Shown piece after piece: positions 1-10,277 of a stretch of DNA of 64,000 nucleotides. The translations under genes and the position numbers were made by a program. Within the stretch, counting starts at the first letter, position 1. Each line of letters starts with the position of its first letter. The notes below the pieces were generated by a model, which did not search any database, was not told the origin of the DNA, and saw only the letters and a list, made by a program, of their open reading frames with translations. The stretch comes from Beroe ovata (lineage: Eukaryota > Ctenophora > Nuda > Beroida > Beroidae): positions 157,020 to 221,019 of the forward strand of contig CAMPET010000035.1 in the NCBI GenBank assembly GCA_946803715.1, in the 5' to 3' direction.

Positions 1-21
<21 letters not shown>

Positions 22-36
<15 letters not shown>

Positions 37-600
37 TCTTGTAGCACACACATGCCTACACAGATAGACGCATTGACATGTATAGGTTTGATTACAAAGA
101 GGAATCACGTACCATGTGTCGCGAGTTAGGTTCCGTATTTCCACAACAGGGAGCATACCACTCACTCTGATCACGGTATCAGTCCCCTGGTCTACTTCCT
201 TGTAGTCCACGTCAGTCACGGAGAGAACCTCCCTATAAAACACATCATAGAAATATGGAGTTTTCTCTGATTGTNTCTATTTTTCAGAGATAAAATTCCG
301 GGTGAGCCTTCTGATCCGCCATACACACATACACACACACACACACACACACATACACATGTTCTTGTAGCACACACACAAACCTACACAGATAGACGCA
401 TTGACCTGTATAGGTTTCATTACAAAGAGGAATCACGTACCATGTGTCGCGAGTTAGGTTCCGTATTTCCACAATAGGGATCATACCACTCACTCTGATC
501 ACGTTATCAGTCCCCTGGTCGACTTCCTTGTAGTCCACTTCAGTCACGGGGAGAACCTCCCTGTATAACACATCATAGAAATATGGAGTTTTCTCTGATT
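22..600. repeat. Tandem duplication of an exon and CA microsatellite
   Basis: About 250 bp at 22-274 match 348-600 closely, offset about 327 bp. Each copy begins with a (CA)n run and carries the FN3-coding exon ending in LTRDTW on the minus strand. The left copy stays open and differs by conservative changes (for example LSVTDV versus LPVTEV). An N at 275 marks the left copy's end, so this may be a true exon duplication or two haplotypes placed side by side by the assembler. Confidence 0.75.
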
Positions 601-3254
601 GTGGCTTGGGTACAAACTGGAAACCATCCACAGTTGTCTTGATACTCCACTCAGCTATTCCCATCAGTAGCTCCCATTTCACCTGGAAAAGTGCCAAAAT
701 GAGAGAACTGTTTCTATCATCATTTCCGTAGAAAGTAAATAGGCAGGAAACACATCTTCAGCTATAGGTTGCACTCACCTCACTGTCTTTCATAGACCAG
801 GGGGAGGAAGGAGAATAGCCCGATTTCCCAAACTGGTTGGCTGTGTTGTATCTCAGACTATACTGATACTCATGGGTGTTTATGGGTAGAGTTATCATGA
901 TGGTTTTCCACTTGTTTATCACAAGGTCCAGAGATACAGAACCCGACAGTTCAGGTACGATCAGCATGTTCCTGAAGTTTGCATTGTTCCTCTGCTGGAC
1001 TATTACTTCCTGATAGTTGCTGTCAATGACACTTGTTCTGTTTGCAGGTAAGACGGCACTGAACACAAAGAACACTGTCACGCGCGACAACTGCTCAGTG
1101 ATCGACAGGTTGTATGTCACTGGCCAAGGGTCACGTGACATGGCAATCCTCACCACCAGCTCGTTATTCTTAGTGGTGATTCTGGGCGGAGTTTCGGGAG
1201 AAAGGGGTGGAGCTCTAACCCTGACCTTGTAGAACACTCTCTCCGAACTGAGTCCATTCTCAAGTTCACACTTGTATGATCCTGAGTAAAGTGCCGAGGA
1301 GGGCGTAACAGATATGAGACCCAGCTCTGCATTGACCTCAGTGTATTCCACGCCCAAGTCTTGGTAAAACACGGAATTTATGAACCAGGAACTGTGTGCG
1401 GAGTAAAATGGACCGGTCCCATAGCCAAAGCATTGCAGCTGGAATGTTTCCCCAGGGTCAATGTCAATTGCCCGATACGGTGTATATGGAACTGGTAACG
1501 ATATCTGAGGAAACGGATATTCAGACAAGAAAACAATGAATTGTTCAATGGACTAAAGATTATAGAGAGCTACATGTCTTCTATAAGAATATCCTTTTAC
1601 TGGCTTTATCAATACCCATTTAGTTATTGTTGAGGAAGGATAAGATTATAAGACCTACCTGAGTAACTAGATCTGATTTCTTGAGGATAAACGTGACAGG
1701 GGGTATAGAGCCAGGCTGAGTGACAGATGTGAAATTCACTTGGACCACCTGGAGATGCTCTTCCTCATACATCCAAACATTCTTACCAAACCGATCGAGA
1801 ATCCAGTTGTCAGTTCTCTGATATGGGGAAATCCCAACCGACGAGAAACTCTGAAATGAGAACACTATTAGGAGAGGAAGAGTTCTCTGTGAGGGCACAG
1901 TAATGAGAGATAGCTATCACAACCAACGTCCAACCTGTACAAAGTTATTCTCAGTATTCGTTGTGATGGATGTTGTAGGGAATGGATACCCACTAAACTC
2001 GATTCCCAATTCGACCCTATCACTGAGTAACAAAACAAACTCCATCCCATCCCTCAGCTCTTCCTTGGTAAGTCTGGGCTTGGACTCTGACACAGACCAA
2101 ATGGAGATGAAGATCTTTATAGAAACGGGAATCCAGTGATACGCAGAACCCCACACATACCAATCATTCTGGAGTCTACCGTGTGATCCAAATGGGAAAA
2201 GACCAGGTTCCAAGAGGAGGCTCAGTCTACAAGTGTACTTGCCCACAATTGTGGAGTTGATTGTGCTCTCTCGGACCCCTGGATAGAATAATCGGCTCTT
2301 CTCATTACCTGCATGATCACTGAAATGAACTAATATTAGATCGTCGGTGGACAAAATATTAGACCATATATGTTGTACACAATTCTAATTAAGTACAAAC
2401 CTTATAATCCAAGTCAAGTTGACACTAAGAACATCCGCATTGCCACTCCCAGATATACGATTTCCAGCACATGTGAACACTGTTTGCTGGCCGGTTTCTG
2501 GAATTGTCCATTCATCCCAGCCTGTGGTCCAAGCTACTGTCCAATCCATTGGTCCAGTAAACTCTTGATGCTGGGGGAATGTTTCGATGATGGGTACCCA
2601 GTACTCTTTAGCGCACAGGAGACTCCTTTTATCCAATACATCAGCACTGGTCAGATGATATGTACCCTCTTCCGGGTTTATTCCAAATGACAAAGCATAA
2701 GAATCGTTATGTTGATTGACCCCACACACTGCTTTCATGTGAACAGTTTCGCAGTGCTCTGATTCAATGTATGGGACAGTGCTGTCATAATTTGTTTCCA
2801 AGGCAACCAAATTCCCAGACAACCATGCTGCACTACATGAGGCATGAGACAAGAAGATCAAGTCATCTGTGTGTCTAATACAGGGGAGCTTCATTCCTCC
2901 TGCCCCACAAATTGCCCTTGCCGTGTTGAATGATGCCCATTGATGATGGTAATAAGTTAGGATTTCAGCAGGCTTTATTGGCTTATAGCACACACCCTGC
3001 TTATAGCAACATCCTGCAGACAGACAACTTCTCATATCAAGACCGGGCCATCCACAGAGCTCAACATCAGTGGGGACAAATATCTTTGGATCCCCATAAC
3101 TGCAGAATGATGGAGACTGGTCGTCAGGGTAGCGTATTTCATGTCGTACCATTTTATCTTGGTTGCAAAAGTCTCTTGTTTTTGGGTAGCATGATTGGTT
3201 CTCCCAAGTGATACAACCCCGAAATAAAATGACTGCAAACAAAAGATACAACAT
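441..3254 (-). CDS. Trefoil / C-type-lectin-like / Ig / FN3 mosaic extracellular protein (3' end beyond window)
   Basis: Five exons join in phase: 3254-2401, 2319-1935, 1850-1659, 1504-779, 682-441, and the gene continues off the left edge. I start at the ATG at 3254 because it opens a signal peptide (MLYLLFAVILFRG) and follows a TTCTTTCAG acceptor by 10 nt; the frame is open further upstream. After the signal peptide comes a cysteine-rich stretch with a P-type trefoil core (CGWPG, then GCCY and CYKP), then about 130 residues resembling a C-type lectin fold (WASFNTARAICG, later LLCAKEYW). Two or more Ig-like segments follow (FQLQCFGYG ... YSGSYKCELENG) and an FN3-like part ending in LTRDTW. 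I see no membrane segment within the window. Family knowledge suggests carbohydrate binding or adhesion; the function is inferred and I recognise no orthologue. Confidence 0.75.
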
Positions 3255-3350
3255 GCCAAAGCAACTGAAAGAATATGGTGACCAATGTCTATCTGGTAGG
3301 TAGTCTGTGCTCAAACCTCCATTGTATACAAATTGCTCCATTGTGTTCAC

Positions 3351-4032
3351 AATATGTGAAAATCAGCCCAAACAAAGGTAATTAGACAACTATGTATCTC
3401 AAGACAGTAGCAAAATTTTAAAGTCACCTATGTTTATGATGACCATAAAATATCAGATGGATACCCCAATACCAACTCTATTGTGTTGCATAAAAGATAC
3501 ATTTCAAATTGATAACCAAATTCACTTATTCTGATTCACTTATTCACTTATTCTGATTCTTTCAACATCTATTATCTCTGAGATAGCAACTGATTACAAT
3601 TGAACTTGTGTGGGTTAATATGAGAGAAGTATATCCTGTGCTGTCCACCATTGCTGATTATTCTGATCAGTCCGATATCAGCTGCTTGCAGCAGGTGACA
3701 CATGTTCCTTGAATCACAACAGACCATGCCTTTATGATCAAAGAATTTAATGAGGTTAAGTTAATGGCTGTATATAATATGATGCCAAACTGCATTTGAA
3801 TCTGGATCCATTGCAGATATCTGCTATTGGTTTCCTACTTACTAAATACTCCACAAACAGCCTAACATCAAAACTTTGCAACAAGTTCACTTCAAAGCAA
3901 GTGGCAGAATGATCAAGAATATACTCATTTTTTATACATGACTTGGGTCAACAAGGTGGGAACAATATTGCCTGGCAATGCTAGGCCCTCTCATATGAGC
4001 CCCGAAGATGGACCAACATCCATAGGCAACAA
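3351..4032. other. Intergenic, no gene seen
   Basis: AT-rich spacer upstream of the lectin-like gene. A 16-nt direct repeat (TTCTGATTCACTTATT) lies near 3530. No long reading frame or RNA gene was recognised. Confidence 0.5.
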
Positions 4033-4373
4033 CAATAGGAAGTGCACAAAATATCAAATATTGTTCAAATTGAAATAGTGGGGGTCTGTGGGCACACAAG
4101 CCAGACATCTCCTGTTCAAGGAATAAACGTTGTGGTATGCTTTCATGCTCAAATTATTCAAAAATTGTGGCAGTCTGGAGAAAGTTCAACCTTAAAAAGC
4201 CGACGTTTGTAGGGTGTTTCCCTGTCGCACTGTGATATGAAATTGCACTGTGATATGAAATTTTATTCGGAAGTGCACACTTCTCATTTACTTCATACTT
4301 GGTGATCCGAAAAGTCGTAAAAAGTAGCCGCCCGGATGTTTGTTCCCGCGCTGCGTGACCCAATTCAATTCAA

Positions 4374-4440
4374 ATACTCCGCGCGCGCTGCAAATACTCC
4401 GCGCGCGCTGCAGAATGCAGATACTCCGCGCGCGCTGCGC
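4374..4440. repeat. GC-rich 21-bp tandem repeat, three copies
   Basis: Copies of ACTCCGCGCGCGCTGC with AAAT or AGAT linkers, inside family A element sequence. The unit 2 counterpart at about 5307-5388 has four copies. Confidence 0.75.
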
Positions 4441-4506
4441 GTCTCCTTTTTACGACTTTTTGCGCGCCTCTGTTCTACTCAGTGGACTGAAAAGTCGTAA
4501 AAATCG

Positions 4507-4596
4507 TTGTAGGATTTCACCCTACCCTTGCTGGCGGGATTATATCCGGGGCGGATTGAAAATCGCGCGCACCGACAGTAGGGTAAAATCCTACAA
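4507..4596 (-). mobile_element. Foldback MITE (family C), 90 bp, 9-bp target-site duplication
   Basis: Terminal inverted repeats read TTGTAGGATTTCACCCTAC at the left and the reverse complement of TTGTAGGATTTTACCCTAC at the right. The element is flanked by TAAAAATCG at 4498-4506 and 4597-4605, a perfect 9-bp duplication. The matching place in unit 2 (near 5563) lacks the element. A 9-bp duplication is typical of Mutator-like elements; no transposase is present, so it would be non-autonomous. Orientation is assigned relative to the 5913 copy. Confidence 0.85.
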
Positions 4597-5266
4597 TAAA
4601 AATCGCGTCGCGTCTCCAAACCAGGCCACGGAGACGCGCAGCGCGAGCGCGCGCGCGGTATTTGGGTCACGCAGCGCTGGAACACGCGGCACGGGCAACG
4701 TGTGCACACGCGAACGCGATCAAAAACATAACATAATTACCACGATTTCTTAATTCTGAATTTCAATTAGAAAAATTCAATGCGCTGAGTAGAATGACAT
4801 GAGGTTATGGTAATAACATTGGTAATGGTATAGGTACAGCTACGGGTCAAAAATCAATTTGAATCAATATTGCATACAGTTACACAGACTGTACTCAACT
4901 GCAAACTGATCGGATCAAAAAGGCAAAATGAAAACTCAAATACTCAAATCACTTTCTATTAATCATTAATCAATTGAGTATCCAGCAATNAGGAAGTGCA
5001 CAAAATATCAAATATTGTTCAAAATGAAATAGTGGGGGTCTGTGGGCACACAAGCCAGACATCTCCTGTTAAAGGAATAAATGTTGTGGTATGCTTTCAT
5101 GCTCAAATTAATCAAAAATTGTGGCAGTCTGGAGAAAGTTCAACCGACGTTTGTAGGGTGTTTCCCTATCGCACTGTGATATGAAATTGCACTGTGATAT
5201 GAAATTTTATTCGGAAGTGCACACTTCTCATTTACTTCATACTTGGTGATCCGAAAAATCGTAAAA

Positions 5267-5530
5267 AGTAGCCGGATGTTTGTTCCCGCGCTGCGTGAAC
5301 CCAATTCAAATACTCCGCGCGCGCTGCAAATACTCCGCGCGCGCTGCAGATACTCCGCGCGCGCTGCAGATACTCCGCGCGCGCTGCGCGTCTCCTTTCT
5401 ACGACTTTTTGTGCACACGTTATGCGCACTTGTCGGGCGATGCCAGACCGCTGATGCAAGCCGCGAAGCGGCTTGCGTCAGCGCGCGCGACGAAATTCTC
5501 GACAGGGTCTATCATCGATCGACAATATGC
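5267..5530 (-). mobile_element. Family A GC-rich dispersed element
   Basis: Runs from GTTCCCGCGCTGCGTGA through four 21-bp repeats, TACGACTTTTTGTGCACACG and CCGCTGATGCAAGCCGCG, to GTCTATCATCGATCGACA. The same order of blocks recurs in reverse at 60692-60895, and in parts at 41783-41960 and 10536-10612. No coding capacity is seen. The small GC arms can form hairpins. Confidence 0.65.
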
Positions 5531-5912
5531 GCACCTGTAATTCTACTCAGTGAACTGAAAAGTCGTAAAAACCACGTCTCCAAACTATGCGTGTGCACAC
5601 GTTGCACCATGCGTGTGCACTGCACACGTTGCACCATGCGTGTGCACACGTTGGCACGTTGCCCGTGCCGTTCGCGTGTTCCCGCGCTGCACTGCGTGAC
5701 CCAAATACTCCGCGCGCCAAATACTCCGCGCGCGTCTCCATGGCCATGTGCCAACGTGTGGGCAACGTGCCAACGTGTGCACACGCGAACGCGAAAAACA
5801 TAACATAATTATACCAGGCCACGATTTCTTAATTCTGAATTTCAATAATTCGAAAAATTCAATGCGATGAGTAGAATGACATGAGGTTATGGTAATAACA
5901 TTGGTATAGGTA

Positions 5913-6003
5913 TTGTAGGATTTTACCCTACCGTCGGTGCGCGCGATTTTCAATCTGGCCAGGGATAAAATCCCGCCAGCAAGGGTAGGGTGAAATCCTA
6001 CAA
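5913..6003 (+). mobile_element. Foldback MITE (family C), 91 bp, 9-bp target-site duplication
   Basis: Same family as 4507-4596 in the opposite orientation, with inverted ends TTGTAGGATTTTACCCTAC and GTAGGGTGAAATCCTACAA. Perfect 9-bp flanks GTATAGGTA lie at 5904-5912 and 6004-6012. The paralogous place in unit 1 (4828-4836) has GTATAGGTA once and no element, so this is a filled site beside its own empty site. Confidence 0.9.
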
Positions 6004-6431
6004 GTATAGGTACAGCTACGGGTCAAAAATCAATTTTAATCAATATCATACAGTTACACAGACTGTACTCAACTGCAAACTCAAAACTGATGGGATCAAA
6101 AAGGCAGTTAAATGAAAAATCAAATACTCGAATCACTTTCTATTAATCATTAATCAATTGAGTATCCAGCAATTAAAAATGACTCTGCAAGTGCAGGTGT
6201 GTACCACATACAGTCAGTCCCTTTTCATACAACTGTTCCGGGTTTTAAACTAAAAGAAGTTAGTCATTTGTACGGTGGTACTGGTATATCAGACGACATA
6301 AAACGTCGTGAACGGGAACCATGGTCGTGAAACATGATCGTAAAAGTAAAACATAAAGTAGAACTATAATATGAAAACTACACTATAGTTCTGAATGAGG
6401 ATCACATCTTAATACCTTTGAATTCCCAACC

Positions 6432-6749
6432 TTACTCGGTACGAGTAATGACGGGGTCACTTATTTCAGGGATAGCTGGATCCTCTGCTTCGGTCTCTAA
6501 AAATTTGGAAAATTGAGAAAAACTGCTTTTAATGATCGATTTTGAAACTAAATTGAGTTGACTGAAATCACATTCACAATTCACAACTATTCCAATTCCG
6601 ATGAAAAACAGAGACAGATAGTCACCTGTATTTTGTATGATATGGCTGGACGTTCGCTCGTTGCCCCGAGTTGCGAAGTAGGACAATGATGCTAGTGCAA
6701 TTGTAACCAGTGCTCCCAGTAACGCGGCACCACCCGGAACCACTGCCAT
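6432..6749 (-). CDS. Small single-pass membrane protein, 62 aa, two exons
   Basis: Exons 6749-6626 and 6496-6432 join in phase (ACA G|AG ACC) to give a 62-residue protein. The ATG lies 7 nt after an ATTTTCAG acceptor. Residues 1-24 are hydrophobic (GGAALLGALVTIALASLSYF) and then a short basic/polar turn (ATRGNERTS) and an acidic tail ending DPVITRTE follow. The layout suits a one-pass small integral membrane protein with a cytosolic tail, possibly of ER or mitochondrion. I do not recognise the family. Support is the open frame, both splice sites and the acceptor; it remains a prediction. Confidence 0.55.
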   Translation of the reverse strand: MAVVPGGAALLGALVTIALASLSYFATRGNERTSSHIIQNTGDYLSLFFIGIGIVVNCECDFSQLNLVSKSIIKSSFSQFSKFLETEAEDPAIPEISDPVITRTE

Positions 6750-6779
6750 GATGTATCTGAAAATTACCATGTGCAGTGA

Positions 6780-9050
6780 TGATTACTTCCGGCATAGGGT
6801 GACTGATTTGCGATTATTTAGACGTGAATATACGCACAGTGTGCTGAATTATTATCCTACAGTCGATATTTTTGCAGATCGGGGAGTTTATGAAGGAGCA
6901 CTTTTACTACATCCCTGGCATGCCACTCTCTTGTGTCGCCTCCATTATAATAATACAAGATGATTGGTTTATACACTACTAGAAAACCCGCCAAGTGGAC
7001 GTGATACACTACCCATTGGAAAGACAACAGGACGATACTTTAGAACGACAGCTGAACATGATTTGTGATCAAAATCCAACGTACTAACCTATTTAAAAAA
7101 TGATTTTATGGAGGAGCAATTGATCACAATTCGGTCATTTCTTCGAATAAGCACAGAAAATGGTACCTGCCCGGTTGTCTGACTTTTTAATCGTTTCAAT
7201 TTGCATAGCGTATTGTTATTGAAAATAACATAGTATTTTGCGTGATTCGAAAAGAATAGGTAACAGCACTACAGCAGGGCAGAGGCAAGAACTCAAGAAG
7301 AACCTACTTGCATTCATCCCATCAACGAAAACCAAAACGTTATCAAAGCACGACCATCATCAGAAATGAGCTCCCAGTTCACTATTATTACAGTAGTTGC
7401 ACGTATCCATGGCAACGCGCACTTTAACTTCAAAATCAGCACGTGCATTTCGTGACGGACATAAATAAATAAACACAAACAAACAACCAAATTATAATAT
7501 AGATAACAGCTCAGGGTTCTTCTCGTTTGATTTTCGTCAACATGACCTGCCATTACATTGATGATCGGCACCATCAACATCACCCAATATGATGGAATTG
7601 GTAAGCCACATCACAATGCACTTGGAGGAGGCAATCGCCAATCATCTTTATTTTTCTGATGATCGGCACAATCAAGCGACATAACCTTTATGAAACAGCT
7701 AACTTATTTTCAGGGCCTGACCAGCATAACAGGGTGACCAGCATAACAGGGTGACCAGCATAAAAGAGAAGAATATGTGCAGGAAATTGTGGACAAATAT
7801 TGTGTGAATTACCAGTTTGATTTCCATTCGCAAGGGTGGATTTGTAGATGTGAACATTGTGTCCACCCAGATGCACAAGATCGATGTCCTCTGTGTCCAT
7901 TGAACATGTCCATTGGACAGCGAAAATGGACATATTGTGTCCATTGGTGTACAATGGACAAAAATACCAAATTGTCATGTTGAGTGGTGTGTCCATCAGA
8001 CGTCCATTAGACGTGCATTATTAATTATTATCAGTCATTCATTTCTTATTGATGGACACAATGGACACAATTATGACCCTTTTGCCGAAGAACTTGTCTG
8101 GTGACATGGTGGGTCCACCATGTCAAGAGATATATCGTGATTAGGGTGGATTAGCTGCAGATAGGAGCTACTGCAAATCGATAAGTAGGGTAGACTCCCT
8201 CTGGACATGGTGGACAGCAGAGAATCGTTATGCCTGGTATGGAGAACCATCGTGAAGTCTATAATATGAGAACTTTAATTAAGTTAGACTAGGACAGATC
8301 AATATTATCGTTTATATTGACAGACTTTTGAACGGCGAAATCCTGACTATTGCATTGGTACTGTTAGGTATTTACTCCAAAACTGTGTTTCCCTGGTTAA
8401 ATGTCCAACTATATTGCGAATTATTCGTGAAGTAGAAGTTGGAGCAGCTAGCTCGCGTTATCATGGTTACCCAGGACAGCGCATCTATGCCCACAGTGCG
8501 GTTATTAAGCATGATGTACGCACACTATGGTAGTTATGCAGTGTTACGCCGCGATCTCCTGATGGAGGTCTTTATACAGTTCAAACCTGATTTCCTGTGC
8601 AGCGTCGCACTACCTACCACAGTATGGTCATGTCTGCTAGTTTGCAGGCTAATTTCACCCTATATTACCGTGTACAGCGAGGAAATACTACCCGGTAGTA
8701 CGGGCAGTGTTTTAGCGCACTCACAGCCAGTTCGAACGTTATGCTCACACTGTGTGTTGTCTGTGCTATTGTATATAGGCTGAGCTAGGAAAAATTATGC
8801 TCACAGCATGATATTTGTCCAGTCAACTTTCATTGTGATTGGGACCTTTATTCAAAAGCCTTACCAAATGAACCTTCTTTTGTGCTCTACGGTCCCCTGT
8901 CTCCCCTTGTTCTTAAATCCATCCCTACATAGCTTTGATAATGTGCTCGAAATCGTTTGCTGCATTTCAGTTTCAGAGATACGGTAGAAATGTACTTATG
9001 ATTATTGATTATGTATGTTAGTGATCAGGCCTCACGATTATCTTGTTATC
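6780..9050. other. Intergenic, no supported gene
   Basis: Contains three copies of a 17-bp unit (GACCAGCATAACAGGGT) at about 7720-7765, a cluster of TGTCCATTGGAC-like motifs at 7890-8060, and a pair of GATGATCGGCAC direct repeats near 7560 and 7660. A 114-codon frame at 8439-8783 has no recognisable domain and no splice context. Confidence 0.5.
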
Positions 9051-9065
9051 TCACCTAGGTACGGT

Positions 9066-10100
9066 ATGAACAATAGACACGGAGACCTTGCCCTAGCAGG
9101 ATGCGTTACCATAACATCCATCATTGGCACCCTGCTCAACGCTCTATCTCTCATCTACTTCCTATCCAGCAGACCTGGCACTCAGAACGGCAGGTATTTT
9201 CAGCGTCTCTACCTACTCATATCGGCGACTGACACTCTTATCTGTGCCTCCCTCTTCCCGGTAATAGAGTCTGCGGTGACCCCTCACCGAGCTGGAGTAC
9301 TCTTCTCACTGCCCTGGTTTTGTGACATGTGGGGAGCAGTATGGACGTGTGTGCCCGTTTTCTCCACTTTCCTAGTAGCCGTCCTCAGCCTCTCCCGTCT
9401 CATACTCCTCATATTCCCCACTGTGAGATTGAGAGAATCCTTCTCGTGGCGGGTCCCAGTAGGATACCTCGCCACTCTCCTCTCTCTCTTCTCCGTTCTC
9501 TTCTTTTGCCGGACACTATACATCATCTACAGACCGGAGTGGTTGTCTTGCTACGCGGCGGTCTTCCCACGTCACGCTAACCCCTCCTCCCTCGTGACAG
9601 TCAGGGACATGGAACGAGGTCTCGTGATCAGCACTATCTTCTCCATTCTCCCGGCTGCATCCATCATTCCCATCGCTATCGTCACAGTTCTCACTATCGT
9701 GTACCTGCGCCGGTCAGCCCTCTCTGCTCAGGGACTGAGCAGCTCCACACGCAATCTGAACACCGCAACACGTACTGTTGTCATGGTTACAGTGCTGTGT
9801 GTCACATGTAACTTGCCTTACTGTCTCCTGGTGTTGGGGAGCGTGCTGTACAATATCCTGGAGGCCACGCCTTCGACAAGCGTGACAGTTTACGACTACA
9901 ATGTGGCAGCGGTTTTTAATAGCGATTTCCTTCTTAATTACGGGTATTTCGGAATTTTCTCTCTGTCTATCAGTGCAAATAGTGCGTTGAATCCAGTTCT
10001 TTATGCTTGGAGAATGAAGGGATTTAGGAAATGGATTGAAAACCAGGTGAAAGGGGCTTACAGACGATATAATGTGAGGAGCAAAGTTGACCCACTCTAA
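9066..10100 (+). CDS. Rhodopsin-class G protein-coupled receptor, orphan
   Basis: Intronless frame of 344 residues from the ATG at 9066, 7 nt after a CTCACCTAG acceptor (an in-frame ATG at 9015 would add 17 residues but lies upstream of that acceptor). Seven hydrophobic segments are visible. TM1 starts about 10 residues in, and TM3 is preceded by the conserved Cys (WFCDMW). Loop 2 Cys is in LSCYAAVF, TM6 has CNLPY in place of CWxP, and TM7 has the intact NPVLY (NPxxY) followed by a basic helix 8 (WRMKGFRKW). The DRY motif is replaced by SRL (LSLSRLILLIFP). The very short N terminus suggests a small ligand, but the ligand is unknown. An AATAAA lies near 10131. Its 3' end converges on MFSD12. 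Confidence 0.85.
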   Translation: MNNRHGDLALAGCVTITSIIGTLLNALSLIYFLSSRPGTQNGRYFQRLYLLISATDTLICASLFPVIESAVTPHRAGVLFSLPWFCDMWGAVWTCVPVFSTFLVAVLSLSRLILLIFPTVRLRESFSWRVPVGYLATLLSLFSVLFFCRTLYIIYRPEWLSCYAAVFPRHANPSSLVTVRDMERGLVISTIFSILPAASIIPIAIVTVLTIVYLRRSALSAQGLSSSTRNLNTATRTVVMVTVLCVTCNLPYCLLVLGSVLYNILEATPSTSVTVYDYNVAAVFNSDFLLNYGYFGIFSLSISANSALNPVLYAWRMKGFRKWIENQVKGAYRRYNVRSKVDPL

Positions 10101-10277
10101 ATGCCATATTGAATGTAATGCTGTACTCATAAATAAAGAATAATGTTCTCCATGTTTTTGATTCATAACAAAAGATGTTCTGGACCAAGTACTTGAATTT
10201 CTTTGGTTTTTAAATGATTTTTACCACCCAAAGTTAACCGATCGTCATAAACAATGTCTATAAGACATCTAACTAAC

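Larger units (their letters stand above)
4033..6172. repeat. Large tandem duplication, two units of about 0.96 and 1.18 kb
   Basis: Unit 1 spans about 4033-4989 and unit 2 about 4991-6172. Both run from CAATAGGAAGTGCACAAAA to an AATCAATTGAGTATCCAGCAAT end. The units share flanking AT-rich sequence and a GC-rich core containing 20-21 bp repeats around ACTCCGCGCGCGCTGC. They differ by small indels, by expansion of the GC-rich core in unit 2, and by separate foldback insertions. An N at 4990 sits exactly at the junction. The long frames across the core come from low-complexity GC sequence and are not genes. Confidence 0.85.

Noticed and set aside
271-697. CA-repeat-encoded frames (Thr-His, Val-Cys runs)
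   Set aside because: Microsatellite translation past the exon donor at 441.
4340-4753. 137-codon frame and similar frames at 5243-5953
   Set aside because: Arginine/alanine-rich translation of CGCG repeats, open on both strands; shadows of the family A element.
4374-5388. Regular ~21-bp direct repeats resembling a CRISPR array
   Set aside because: Units are head-to-tail without unique spacers, lie in eukaryotic DNA and belong to a dispersed GC-rich element.
8439-8783. 114-codon plus-strand frame
   Set aside because: No domain, no consistent splice or acceptor signature; chance frame.
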